DNA of 64,000 nt, from contig OY288189.1 in assembly GCA_958439205.1 (NCBI GenBank), forward strand, positions 1,255,001-1,319,000, written 5' to 3'. Both the position numbers and the translations under genes were made by a program. The first letter of the stretch is position 1; each line of letters opens with the position of its first letter. A model generated the notes under the pieces. It saw only the letters and a list, made by a program, of their open reading frames with translations, had not been told where the DNA came from and made no database searches. Origin of the DNA: an uncultured Allorhizobium sp. (GTDB lineage Bacteria; Pseudomonadota; Alphaproteobacteria; Rhizobiales; Rhizobiaceae). Shown piece by piece: positions 1 through 10,644 of this stretch.

Positions 1-1712
<1,712 letters not shown>

Positions 1713-1818
1713 ATTGACCATGCTCATCGGCCCGGACAAAACCGGGCGATGATGCCAAATACGTGTTCATGTAAAAGAGGTTCGCCTCACCAGCTTCTCA
1801 ACAACATTGCCCTTAGCC

Positions 1819-1936
1819 GACCTGGTGGTCATGGCGGGGTGGCTGCACCCGTTCCCATTCCGAACACGGCCGTGAAACGCCCCAGCGCCAATGGTACTTC
1901 GTCTCAAGACGCGGGAGAGTAGGTCGCTGCCAGGTC
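1819..1936 (+). rRNA. rrf: 5S ribosomal RNA
   Basis: The ends pair as the 5S terminal helix (GACCTGG at 1819 with CCAGGTC ending at 1936). The interior carries the conserved CCCGTTCCCATTCCGAACAC and GGGAGAGTAGGTCGCTGCC stretches of alphaproteobacterial 5S rRNA. It follows 23S after a spacer of about 105 bases, the standard rRNA operon order. The length of 118 is normal for the group. Confidence 0.95.
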
Positions 1937-2019
1937 TGCTAATGGCAATGTTGTCGGGTTTTGCGAAAGCAAATACCCCAATCTTCTCGATCACAGCATC
2001 GGCCCAAGCCGAAACAACG

Positions 2020-2041
2020 GGCCGCATCAAGCGGCCTTTTT
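2020..2041 (+). terminator. Intrinsic terminator-like hairpin after 5S rRNA
   Basis: GGCCGC, a five-base loop, GCGGCC and five Ts form a compact GC-rich stem with a T tract. It lies between 5S rRNA and tRNA-fMet. It may terminate part of the rRNA transcript or serve in processing, since the tRNA follows within 50 bases. Confidence 0.7.
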
Positions 2042-2090
2042 GCTTGGTGGAACCTCTTAAGCGTTACAACTTCAGTTGTTACGCTCTTGG

Positions 2091-2154
<64 letters not shown>

Positions 2155-2167
<13 letters not shown>

Positions 2168-2226
2168 AATACATCCAAAACAAATCCGCAACCGCCTCCA
2201 CAAAATGGGGGCGGTTTTTGCGTTTG
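2155..2226 (+). repeat. attL-like direct repeat: tRNA-fMet 3' end plus terminator
   Basis: The segment from the last 13 bases of tRNA-fMet through its terminator (about 72 bases) recurs imperfectly at 27603-27669. The first 19 bases (GCCCCCGCAACCAAATACA) are identical. After that there is one missing base, one substitution and a changed terminator loop. A tRNA 3' end repeated in direct orientation with an integrase gene beside the other copy is the usual signature of an integrated island. A remnant of another rRNA-operon end is the alternative. Confidence 0.7.
2190..2219 (+). terminator. Intrinsic terminator after tRNA-fMet
   Basis: CCGCCTCC and GGGGGCGG form an eight-pair stem (one G-T pair) around a short A-rich loop, followed by five Ts. 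It ends the rRNA-tRNA transcript and lies inside the repeated segment. Confidence 0.85.
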
Positions 2227-2328
2227 TAACGGGTCGATCGACCAGAAAAGCCGATAGAACGAAAACTGAGGCCGACTTCACCCGCGCTGCATTCGTCGCT
2301 GGGCAATACCACTCCCAGCGAGTTCGCA

Positions 2329-3824
2329 ATGAAAATGACTATGGAAAAACAGGCCGCATCAGGCCAGATTGAAAATTCAACGCTCTCCCGAAGATTAAGG
2401 GAAGTCGGGGCTCAGGTCAAAAGCCAAGACCTGGGCGCTTGATCTGAAGGCTGATCTCGACGACTACCGCGCCTCGATCCTAACCTGGTCTGACATGAGC
2501 ACCAAGCTGCTGCTTCTCCGGTCCACCGGGGACCGGCAAGACCACATTCGCGCGGGAGCTCTGCAACAGCCTTCAGGTGCCACTCGTCGTCAGCTCCGTC
2601 TCGACATGGCTGCAGGGTGCGCATCTGAGTGACGTCCTCAATCGTATGGCCCGGACTTTTGCCGAGACGCGTGCGATGGCCCCTGCCATCCTCTTATCGA
2701 CGAAATTGACGGTATCAGAAAACGGCAGCCGGCGGACAGGGAGTATGCGGACTATTGGAATAGCGTGGTCAACAAGGCGCTCGAATTGCTGGATGGAGCG
2801 GTGAAGGGCGAAGGCCTGGTTGTTGTCGGGGCGACCAACAGGCCGGAGCAGATCGACGACGCCTTGAAACGTTCCGGGCGCCTGGAAACCCACATCGAGA
2901 TCCCGAGGCCTGACACAGCCACGCTGGTCGAAATCTTCCGGCATCATTTGGGTGACGACGTCATGCGGCTGGTCGCCGAGCGACAGACGCCAAATAAGGA
3001 GAAACCCGAGATCGCCGAGCCTACCTCGGACATCGGCGACGGCCTGAGCCAACGAAAGACACTGAATGGAGGCAGCCAATGACTGAGCAAGCCATCACCA
3101 ATACCGCATCGATCCAGAGCGAAGTCAAATCGGTTGTCAAGCGTCTGGGCACTCGCGCGATGGGGCTCACGGGGGCTGATGTCGAACGCATCGTACGTGA
3201 GGCCCGTCAGGTCGCCCGCAGACAGAAGCGTCCGATCTGCTACCAGGACCTGGAAGACGGCGTCCGGATGAACCGCCCACAGCTTCCGCATGATCTGCGT
3301 TGGCGCTTCGCCGCGCATGAGGCGGGGCATGCGGTGGTGCACCATGTCCTGAAGCTCGGTCCGATCGAGGGGATCACGATCGATATGCCTGGCAGCGGCT
3401 ACAATCTCCTGTCGTTCCAAAGGTCCGGCAGTGACACGCTCGGCTACAGAGAGGATCTGCTCGCTATGTTGATGGCCGGGCGTGCGGCCGAGCAGATTGT
3501 CTTCTGTTCCGTCTCCGTCGGGTCGGCAGGGGCAGAAGATAGTGACCTCGCACGCGCGACCAGGCTTACCCTGGCGATGGAGCGCAGTCTTGGCTTTGGG
3601 GCGGTGCAGCCGCTGCTCTACCGCGACGACAAGCGCCCGACGCCAGTGCTCGATGCGCAGCTGGATCTTGCCGCTCGCGTCCATGCTCGGCTTGAGGCGG
3701 CGTTGGCGAAGGCGGTGGATGTACTCATTGGAAGCCGGACCACGCTCGATCGCTTACGGCGGTGTTGTTCGAACAGCAGGTGCTCAACGGGGAGGCGGTG
3801 AGTAAAATTCTCAATGACGGATGA
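2329..3824 (+). pseudogene. Frameshifted AAA+ ATPase / FtsH-like M41 protease remnant
   Basis: The pieces of one protein are readable only by changing frame. They are an N-terminal piece from ATG 2329, a Walker A block (SGPPGTGKTT, about 2515-2550), a Walker B block (IDEID, about 2697-2712), an SRH-like GATNRPEQID with KRSGRLE (2840-2885), then from 3079 an M41-type peptidase domain with HEAGHAVVHH (about 3319-3348). The tail continues in another frame to TGA 3822-3824. Likely breaks are near 2435, 2515, 2697 and 3760. Intact relatives would couple ATP hydrolysis to zinc-dependent proteolysis. This copy cannot make the full protein, though the 3079-3801 frame alone could give a peptidase fragment. 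It sits just inside the left island boundary. Confidence 0.82.
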
Positions 3825-4143
3825 TGTCGTTGGTGAGGCGGGGGCAGTTTCGTCCTCGCGTTTCGAACATTCAGCTCGTCTACAAAGCGCTTCCATCACC
3901 GACCTGACATTCGATGACAGTTAAGCCATGATCTCAGGTGGGATAATGCGTCGATTGGTATTCCCGGTATCGGTGATCCGGCTCCCGCGCAGACTATCGC
4001 AAATTGGCAATGCACTGATTCGCTTCGCCATCGGCTAAATTGTACCGCATCAAGTTCGCGGATACTTTCCAATCAAGAGGCTAGCGATACGTTCTGAACT
4101 GTCATAAGAACCGTCAGAAGCTGTTTCGGAGGTGTGTGGCATT
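3825..4143. other. Intergenic region before polysaccharide cluster
   Basis: About 320 bases with no convincing gene. It must hold the promoter for the plus-strand operon starting at 4144. A GGAGG at 4128-4132 is the ribosome binding site of that gene. No clear terminator or repeat was seen. Confidence 0.5.
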
Positions 4144-4710
4144 GTGGTAGTGAAGCGCCTGGTCGATGTTTTCGTTTCATTGTGCGGCTGCCTGATCTTG
4201 GCGACGCCGATTTTGATCATTGCATTTGCAGTGCTACTGACGTCGCCTGGACCGTCGCTCTACTGGTCGAGACGCGTCGGCAAGGACAACCGCATCTTTC
4301 TGATGCCGAAATTCCGCACCATGCGCATCGACACTCCTGTCGTTGCCACCCATCTCCTAACCGATCCGTTTAGACATCTTACACCAATTGGAGGCTTCTT
4401 GCGAAAGAGCAGCCTAGACGAGCTTCCGCAGCTTTGGTGTATCCTCAAGGGGGAAATGAGTCTGGTCGGCCCCCGACCTGCGCTTTTCAATCAGGATGAC
4501 CTCATCGCGGCCCGCACAGAGGCGGGCGTACACACTCTCAAGCCCGGGCTCACAGGCTGGGCCCAGGTAAATGGCCGGGATGAACTCGAAATTCCCTTGA
4601 AAGTTGCCTATGACGCCGAGTATCTCCGACGTCAGAGTTTTATGTTCGACCTGCGGATATTGATCCTGACGGTACTGAAGGTCGCCGGAGCCCGAGGCGT
4701 ATCCCACTAG
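4144..4710 (+). CDS. Undecaprenyl-phosphate sugar-1-phosphate transferase (initiating)
   Basis: This is a bacterial sugar transferase of the WcaJ/PglC superfamily, small form. It would transfer a sugar-1-phosphate, here probably a (keto-)6-deoxy-HexNAc, onto undecaprenyl phosphate at the inner membrane to start repeat-unit synthesis. One N-terminal hydrophobic segment (about residues 8-30) is followed by the family motifs: the basic SRRVGK stretch, [26 protein letters not shown] and [12 protein letters not shown]. The longest frame starts at GTG 4132, but GGAGG occupies 4128-4132, so GTG 4144 or 4150 is the more plausible start. It lies 36 bases before the dehydratase gene, the order seen in rhizobial QuiNAc systems (WreU-like). 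Substrate is inferred from context. Confidence 0.88.
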   Translation: MVVKRLVDVFVSLCGCLILATPILIIAFAVLLTSPGPSLYWSRRVGKDNRIFLMPKFRTMRIDTPVVATHLLTDPFRHLTPIGGFLRKSSLDELPQLWCILKGEMSLVGPRPALFNQDDLIAARTEAGVHTLKPGLTGWAQVNGRDELEIPLKVAYDAEYLRRQSFMFDLRILILTVLKVAGARGVSH

Positions 4711-4746
4711 AGCGGACAACCCGTCAGAAAGTATCGGCGATAGCCC

Positions 4747-6696
4747 ATGACAAGAGCCGACCTCGTTCAACACCCTTTCATACGCGCGATACGTGAACGG
4801 ATCATCCGGACGCCGCGCCCTTGGAAGCGGGTGGTCATGATTCTGATGGACGCCGTTCTGCTTCTGGTGGCGATATGGGCTTCCTATGCCTTGCGCCTTT
4901 CCAACTGGTCGCCGGCGATTACCCCTGAACGTGTAACACTGGCATTCTTCGCCATCGCAGTGGCAATTCCAATCTTCATCCGGCTCGGATTATACCGATC
5001 GGTCATTCGCTACCTGCCGGAAGCCGCAATCTGGACCATCCTGCGCGCGATGATGATCGCGACGATGTGCTGGGTCATCATCATCTTCCTGACCGAGATG
5101 ACTGGCCGGGGGATCGTGCCTCGCTCCGTGCCGGTTCTTTATTTCGCGCTCGGGACCTTGCTGATCGGCAGCACGCGCTTTGCCGCCAAGTGGATCCTGA
5201 ATGCAGGCACCGGCATGCGCCGCGACGAAGAGCCCATCTTCATCTACGGCGCTGGCCCGACAGCTGCTCAGCTGGCACGTGCGCTGCGGGGGCATGGAAA
5301 CCGCTACGTCATGGGTCTGATCGACGACGACCCTGCCAATCACGGCCATGATGTGGGCGGTTACCGGGTCTTCCCGCCGCGCGAACTGCCAAAGCTGGTC
5401 GAGCGTTATGGCATCAGGGAGATCGTGCTCTCCATGTCGTCAATCCCGGCTGAAGCGCGTCAGGCTGTCATTGCTCGTGTGTCGGGGCTCGGGATCAAGA
5501 TCCGCAGCGTGCCCGACATCTCCGACATCGTTGACGGTCGCTACATCGTCAACCAGATCCGCGAAATCGAAATCGATGAACTCCTGGGGCGCTCCTTCGT
5601 CCCGCCGGACAAGGATCTGCTGGCGAGGGCCCTGAGCGGCAAAACCGTGTTGGTGACCGGTGCAGGCGGATCCATCGGTTCAGAACTCTGTCGGCTGATT
5701 GCCACCTGGAAGCCGCAAAAGCTGGTGCTTCTGGAAGCGAGCGAATATGCCCTCTACCGCATCGAACAGGAGCTGACGACGAAGGGCGGCCCTGACATCG
5801 TGCCCGTTCTCGGCTCTGTCACCGATGAGCAACTGGTACGACGGACGATCCGGGCGCATCAAATCGGGGTTCTCTATCACGCTGCGGCTCACAAACATGT
5901 CCCATTGGTCGAAGCAAATGTTCTGGAAGGCATTCGCAACAACGTCTTCGGCACGCTCACACTTGCCCAGACTGCCGCTGCGGAAAATGTCCAAAGTTTT
6001 GTCCTGATCTCCTCCGACAAGGCCGTCCGCCCGACCAACGTCATGGGAGCCACCAAGCGTTGGGCCGAGCTCATCGTGCGTCAACTCGCAATCCAGGCCC
6101 GCAGCAGCGGCAGCAAGCAAACCTTTTGCGCCGTCCGCTTCGGCAATGTCATCGGCTCCAATGGCTCGGTTGTGCCGCTCTTCAAGGAACAGATCGCCAA
6201 GGGTGGTCCGGTCACCGTCACCGATCCGGACATGACGCGGTATTTCATGTCCATCCCGGAAGCAGCCGAACTGATCGTGCAGGCCGGCGCGATGTCGGAA
6301 GGCGGAGACGTCTTCCTGCTGGACATGGGCGAACCGGTTCGCATCGGCGACCTCGCGGAAAACATGATCCGGCTTGCGGGCTTCAAGGTCAGGAACGCCG
6401 ACAACCCCGATGGCGGCATTGCTATCAAGGTGATCGGCAAGCGTCCAGGCGAGAAGCCCTTCGAAGAGCTCTTCTACAACCGGGACCATGCGAAACCTAC
6501 CGCCCACCCGAAGATCATGCGGGCGGACGCCTCGACGATTGGTCATCACGCGCTTGCGGGTTCGCTCGATGCGCTGAAGCGCGCGGTGGAACAGGAGGAT
6601 GAGCGCGAAGCCAAGTCAGTCCTGTTTGATATGATCATGAATGAAGAGACGAATGGACCGCGACCGAGTACTTTTGCTGGCACAACGCCGTTTTGA
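4747..6696 (+). CDS. Membrane nucleotide-sugar 4,6-dehydratase (FlaA1/WbpM/PglF type)
   Basis: The 649-residue protein has about four N-terminal membrane helices (residues 30-155). A first Rossmann-like segment follows (GAGPTAAQLARAL), then a C-terminal short-chain dehydrogenase domain with VTGAGGSIGSELC near residue 300. The usual catalytic Tyr is replaced (NVMGATKR), as is typical of the WbpM/PglF family. The likely reaction is UDP-GlcNAc to UDP-4-keto-6-deoxy-GlcNAc. It lies between an initiating transferase and a reductase, so it fits the first step of UDP-QuiNAc or UDP-FucNAc synthesis (WreV-like in Rhizobium etli). Length is normal and motifs are complete. Confidence 0.9.
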   Translation: MTRADLVQHPFIRAIRERIIRTPRPWKRVVMILMDAVLLLVAIWASYALRLSNWSPAITPERVTLAFFAIAVAIPIFIRLGLYRSVIRYLPEAAIWTILRAMMIATMCWVIIIFLTEMTGRGIVPRSVPVLYFALGTLLIGSTRFAAKWILNAGTGMRRDEEPIFIYGAGPTAAQLARALRGHGNRYVMGLIDDDPANHGHDVGGYRVFPPRELPKLVERYGIREIVLSMSSIPAEARQAVIARVSGLGIKIRSVPDISDIVDGRYIVNQIREIEIDELLGRSFVPPDKDLLARALSGKTVLVTGAGGSIGSELCRLIATWKPQKLVLLEASEYALYRIEQELTTKGGPDIVPVLGSVTDEQLVRRTIRAHQIGVLYHAAAHKHVPLVEANVLEGIRNNVFGTLTLAQTAAAENVQSFVLISSDKAVRPTNVMGATKRWAELIVRQLAIQARSSGSKQTFCAVRFGNVIGSNGSVVPLFKEQIAKGGPVTVTDPDMTRYFMSIPEAAELIVQAGAMSEGGDVFLLDMGEPVRIGDLAENMIRLAGFKVRNADNPDGGIAIKVIGKRPGEKPFEELFYNRDHAKPTAHPKIMRADASTIGHHALAGSLDALKRAVEQEDEREAKSVLFDMIMNEETNGPRPSTFAGTTPF

Positions 6697-6708
6697 GGAC
6701 GATAAGCA

Positions 6709-7644
6709 GTGCTACTGGTGACTGGCGGAAATGGCTTTATCGCAACAGAGCTCGTCACGGCGATGTATCCGGATGACGTCAACTTCAGGCTCGCGGCTCG
6801 TGAGCGCAGAGACAACGTCATCGGCATAGGCGACATACATGGCGACACCGACTGGTCGTCTGCAGTGACCGGTATATCAACAGTCGTCCACTTGGCCGGC
6901 ATCGCGCATAAGATATCGACGCAGCCCGAGATTAACGATTTTCGCCGGGTCAACGTAGACGGTTCTTTGAATTTGGCTCGGCAGGCGGCACGAGCAGGTG
7001 TCGGTCGTTTCGTTTTCGTAAGTTCTATTGGCGTACTTGGACAGACGACGAAGCCGGGGCAGGCATTTTCCGACCATTCACCGGCAAACCCTGTCACCCC
7101 CTATGCGGTCTCAAAATACGAAGCTGAAATAGCCTTGCGCGCGCTGTGTGACGAGTTGGGTATGGAACTGGTGATACTCCGCCCCCCACTCGTTTATGGC
7201 CGACACGCCAAGGGAAACTTTGGCAGATTGATTGATCTTGTGGCGAGAGGGTATCCTCTGCCGTTCGGTGCTGTGGTGAACCGGCGCAATCTCGTATCGG
7301 TCGAAAGCCTGGCCAAGGCAATAATTGCCTGTGCCATGAAACCGGAGGCTGCGCGCCAGACCTTTGTTGTGGCAGACAGAAACCCGGTATCGACACGGGA
7401 TGTCATCGAGGCAATCGCCACCGGCTTGGCGATGCGCGCACGCCTCTTCTCCTTTCCGCCGCCGATCATGTACCGGGCCTTCAAGGCGATCGGTCGATCC
7501 ACCATGGCCGACGGTCTCTTCGGATCGCTCGAAGTGGATGCCTCACGCATCGCGGAACGTTTAAGCTGGCAAGCTGAAGAGGACACGGGCGCAGCCATCG
7601 CAGCTCAGTTTGGACCAAATACGGACAGGCCCAGAACCAATTGA
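6709..7644 (+). CDS. NAD-dependent epimerase/dehydratase, probable 4-reductase
   Basis: This is an extended SDR protein of 311 residues. The nucleotide-binding VTGGNGFIATEL is at the N-terminus, VSSIGVLG lies mid-protein, and the YAVSKYEAE motif gives the Tyr and Lys pair. It starts with GTG 6709, supported by GAGG about 10 bases upstream, and follows the dehydratase by 12 bases. In homologous clusters such a protein reduces the 4-keto sugar to QuiNAc or FucNAc. In R. etli WreQ does this after transfer to the lipid carrier. A C4-epimerase is the alternative. The assignment rests on family and gene order. Confidence 0.82.
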   Translation: MLLVTGGNGFIATELVTAMYPDDVNFRLAARERRDNVIGIGDIHGDTDWSSAVTGISTVVHLAGIAHKISTQPEINDFRRVNVDGSLNLARQAARAGVGRFVFVSSIGVLGQTTKPGQAFSDHSPANPVTPYAVSKYEAEIALRALCDELGMELVILRPPLVYGRHAKGNFGRLIDLVARGYPLPFGAVVNRRNLVSVESLAKAIIACAMKPEAARQTFVVADRNPVSTRDVIEAIATGLAMRARLFSFPPPIMYRAFKAIGRSTMADGLFGSLEVDASRIAERLSWQAEEDTGAAIAAQFGPNTDRPRTN

Positions 7645-7824
7645 CCCGCAATCGAACGAACCTTCTGGTTCTTTTGCACGCTCAGCGCTTGAAGGGATCA
7701 ATGCAACGCGAGTAGCTGTAGACGTGGCCAGATATCGACATCCGTGACCCCAAACCGTTCAAAAGCGTTGATTGAAATAATGTTCAGCTGCGTTACACTA
7801 CTGGCCACACTGGGGTGTTGGCCG

Positions 7825-8691
7825 ATGAAACAGAAGTTCGATTTGGCACTTTTTCTTGAGCTTAATGAAGACTATCGATCCAAGCCTCTCGTACGCACGC
7901 CGCCTCAGTACGATGCATCATCCTTGCAGCAGCGATCGGCGCGCAAAGTAAAGACCATCGCCGCCAAAGAGCGAGTTTTGGGCAAGCGCGTGCTCGAGAT
8001 TGGCTGCGGACGGGGCGAGGTTTGTCGAAAATTGAATGAGACTTATGGTTGTGAAGCAGTCGGAGTCGATGTTACGATTTACCCGGAGTGGACCGACACC
8101 CATCAAGACGGCGTGAAACTGCTGCAGACGGATCTATCTTCGCCGGCAGCACCCGACATCGGCAAATTCGACATTATCTACTCAAATTCAGTATGGGAGC
8201 ATGTGCGACATCCCTATGCAATGCTTGAGAAAAGTTATCAACTCTTGAACCCTGGGGGCTGCTTGCTCCTCAGCGCGAACTTGTATCGCGGTCCCAAGGC
8301 CTCACATCGGTATCGGGAAGTGTTCTTTCCATGGCCACATTTGCTTTTCCCAGACGAAGTCTTCTACGAGTTCTACAACCATCTGGGAAAAGCGCCCGCT
8401 CGTGCGGCATGGGTCAATCAGCTTTCGATATCGGACTATTTGCTAGCATTTGATCGGACAGGCTTCGTACTAGAGCACCTTGACTTCTCGAAAACTCCGC
8501 TCGCCGAAGAGTTTCTCGAACGTTTCGCGGACAAACTCGATCGCTTCCCTCGTTACGACCTAGAGCGGGATTTCATCCACGCGAAGCTTCGTAAGCCTCA
8601 CTTTGGCAACCGGGCTGGGGAGGTAGTCCGGCATCGCCGGAACCTTGTTCAAGTGATACGATCGAAATTGCAGAAACTTAGAGGATGGTGA
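7825..8691 (+). CDS. Class I SAM-dependent methyltransferase
   Basis: SAM-binding motif I (VLEIGCGRGEV) lies about 60 residues in, followed by an acidic loop (GVDVTIYPEW) and YSNSVWEHVRHP, as in Methyltransf_11/UbiE-like enzymes. It ends in a long basic tail. The frame is open from 7744. ATG 7825 (MKQKFDLALF) gives a normal N-terminus, but no strong ribosome site decides it. In a polysaccharide cluster it most likely O-methylates a sugar of the chain or caps the chain. The target is unknown. Confidence 0.8.
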   Translation: MKQKFDLALFLELNEDYRSKPLVRTPPQYDASSLQQRSARKVKTIAAKERVLGKRVLEIGCGRGEVCRKLNETYGCEAVGVDVTIYPEWTDTHQDGVKLLQTDLSSPAAPDIGKFDIIYSNSVWEHVRHPYAMLEKSYQLLNPGGCLLLSANLYRGPKASHRYREVFFPWPHLLFPDEVFYEFYNHLGKAPARAAWVNQLSISDYLLAFDRTGFVLEHLDFSKTPLAEEFLERFADKLDRFPRYDLERDFIHAKLRKPHFGNRAGEVVRHRRNLVQVIRSKLQKLRGW

Positions 8692-8931
8692 GAGGAACAA
8701 ACGTGGAGCAAATCGGCTCAAATACCGCCGTGCCCCCATGGCTAAATGCCCCCCCATCGCAAGCGCCGCGACGCAGTCGACAACGAGCGAATACGCGAGT
8801 AACTCGTTAAATGTAATCGAGCCACCATTCACCTCAGCTAGCGGTAATGGTGCTTTGCGGTGCCAAACGTTTGATGCTAAGCAGCCGTTGATGCGCAGCA
8901 TACCGAGCGCTGTTCTCACGCAGGAAGATTG

Positions 8932-9300
8932 ATGTCACTATTGCTGGCTTTAGCGCCATCCGTTGCGCTTGTAGTTTACGGTCAATTGATGCTGAAGTGG
9001 CGGATCGCACAGCTCATCGACGTAAACGCGGTACAAAACAGTCCATACGATCGCATCATCGTCTACCTTCAAGACCCCCTGATACTATCAGGCTATTGCG
9101 CTGCATTCTTGGGCTCGCTGGCCTGGATGCTGGTCATTGACCGTTATCCGCTCAACCAAGCCTATCCAATATATATCGGCCTTACGCTCTGCCTAACGGT
9201 TGTGAGCAGCTCACTGCTATTGGGGGAGACCATAACGTTCACGCGAGTGCTAGCAGTTTCGCTTATCATCGCAGGCGTAGCACTGAGCACGCAGACATAA
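8932..9300 (+). CDS. Small EamA/SMR-type membrane protein, possible lipid-linked sugar flippase subunit
   Basis: The 122-residue protein has four predicted membrane helices, with the pattern of the small multidrug resistance/EamA half-transporters (VVYGQLMLKW, NQAYPIYIGLTL, LLLGETITFTRVLAVSLIIAG). ArnE/ArnF-like members flip undecaprenyl-linked sugars. A dolichol-phosphate-mannose-synthase-like GT2 lies nearby at 10641, and such a pair often makes a periplasmic sugar-modification system. ATG 8932 is preceded by AGGAAG. The 240 bases before it hold no convincing gene. Confidence 0.72.
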   Translation: MSLLLALAPSVALVVYGQLMLKWRIAQLIDVNAVQNSPYDRIIVYLQDPLILSGYCAAFLGSLAWMLVIDRYPLNQAYPIYIGLTLCLTVVSSSLLLGETITFTRVLAVSLIIAGVALSTQT

Positions 9301-9330
9301 ATAGACGGCGGTAAAACCAGGACCTTTCCA

Positions 9331-9945
9331 ATGGCTCAAAATACCAGCGGCCTGCATGCAATCCTCTCGGACCCAAGAGTGTATTCGCTATTCCAAAACC
9401 TTATGGGTGCGGAGACCCATTGGAAAAACTTCGTGGAGCGGAACATTCGCCCATCGGTCGGGATGCGTATCCTCGACATCGGTTGCGGTCCATGCGGTAT
9501 ATTAAAATACCTACCAAATACTGAATACTACGGCTTTGACATTAGTGATTCATATATAAGCCAAGCAAGATTGCTCTACGGCACAAGCGGAAATTTTTTT
9601 GCAAAGAATTTCACCGAAGCAGATCTAGAGATACTGCCAAAGTTTGATGTTGTAATTGCCTCAGGACTACTCCACCATTTGGATGACGGCATAGCAGTGG
9701 CCCTTTTGAAACTCGTTCGAGAGGCACTCGAGCCGGGAGGCCGTTTTCTGTCTATCGATCCAGTATTTGAAGCAGGTCAGAATCCCATAGCCCGCTTGAT
9801 CATCTCGAATGACCGCGGACAGAACGTGCGCACCTGCTCCGGCTATCTTGATTTAGCAAGGAACGCATTCGAAATATGCGGCGCTGAGGTCAGGCACCGG
9901 GCATGGATACCTTATACCCACTGCTACATGACGTGCGTCCGGTAG
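9331..9945 (+). CDS. Class I SAM-dependent methyltransferase
   Basis: The 204-residue protein has motif I near residue 49 (ILDIGCGPCGIL), then YYGFDISDSYI, VVIASGLLHHLDD and EALEPGGRFLSIDP, all standard for small-molecule methyltransferases. It starts at ATG 9331, 30 bases after the SMR-like gene. The region from about 9300 to 11600 is visibly AT-richer than the flanks, which suggests separate transfer. The role is likely methylation of a polysaccharide residue. The substrate cannot be told. Confidence 0.78.
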   Translation: MAQNTSGLHAILSDPRVYSLFQNLMGAETHWKNFVERNIRPSVGMRILDIGCGPCGILKYLPNTEYYGFDISDSYISQARLLYGTSGNFFAKNFTEADLEILPKFDVVIASGLLHHLDDGIAVALLKLVREALEPGGRFLSIDPVFEAGQNPIARLIISNDRGQNVRTCSGYLDLARNAFEICGAEVRHRAWIPYTHCYMTCVR

Positions 9946-9954
9946 AAGCAAAGC

Positions 9955-10644
9955 TCATCCAAGCCTCGCAATGCTATAAGATGCACTGAAAGAAGTGATA
10001 TCTGCATCAACGCCTGGGCTGCAAGCGCTCCCGGGCCGATATTGCGCACGGGATATGCTGACGCGGCGCGATTGCTCGTTATCAATGTATCCTCGCTCAA
10101 GCCAGCGCACAGTTTGAATAGCGAGAGGTAGCACCGCCTTGAAGATTTCTTTACCGAGTGCGCCCTCATCCATGCCAGGCGCGATTGGTGTCACGACCTG
10201 CCCCACTATCGGCCCCGTATCCATACCAGCATCAACCTGGTGTATCGTTGCGCCGGCGAGCGTCATTCCTGAAGACAAAGCGGCGGAAAGCGCCCCCTTT
10301 CCGGGAAACAACGGCAGCAACGCCATATGGAGATTCAATATCTTTGGCGCGAATCTCGCAACCGTCTCAGGCGAAAGCAACCAATCAAAAGTCAAAAAGA
10401 GACCGTCGACAGGCATGTTTTGAACGGCGCAATCAATTTTCGCTTTGTATTCGGAAACCGATTCAGACGCAGCCCTCTCAACTAGTATCGTTTCAAGCCC
10501 CTGCTCTTGAGCGTGTTCGTAAAACGCACCTTTTTTGTCAGTCAAGAAGACAGGCTTTTCGAATCCAAGAAGACCTTGATCGCGGGCTGCCAAAATTGCA
10601 AAGGCCATGCGTCCCGCGCCAGAAATGCAGAACCCCAACCTCAT
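9955..10644 (-). CDS. Formyltransferase-family protein, possible sugar N-formyltransferase
   Basis: This is a formyltransferase of the GART/Fmt fold, 229 residues. The catalytic set is visible as Asn104 and His106 (LNLHMALLPLFPGKG) and Asp142 (DAGMDTGPIVG). It is shorter than Fmt and has no anticodon-binding domain. Neighbouring rmlA/wecE/rmlB would supply dTDP-4-amino-4,6-dideoxyhexose. N10-formyl-THF-dependent enzymes that formylate such amino sugars belong to this fold, so N-formylation of that sugar is the best guess. Its end overlaps nothing. Its start overlaps the stop of the GT2 gene by 4 bases, so the two are co-transcribed. A diverged purine enzyme cannot be excluded. Confidence 0.75.
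   Translation of the reverse strand: MRLGFCISGAGRMAFAILAARDQGLLGFEKPVFLTDKKGAFYEHAQEQGLETILVERAASESVSEYKAKIDCAVQNMPVDGLFLTFDWLLSPETVARFAPKILNLHMALLPLFPGKGALSAALSSGMTLAGATIHQVDAGMDTGPIVGQVVTPIAPGMDEGALGKEIFKAVLPLAIQTVRWLERGYIDNEQSRRVSISRAQYRPGSACSPGVDADITSFSASYSIARLG

Noticed and set aside
5680..6549. A 289-codon minus-strand open frame
   Set aside because: Antisense to the 4,6-dehydratase domain and without recognisable motifs.
8738..8932. A 64-codon plus-strand frame ending at the start of the SMR-like gene
   Set aside because: The stop-start overlap is suggestive, but the product has no fold-like pattern and no good ribosome site. A small gene here is not excluded.
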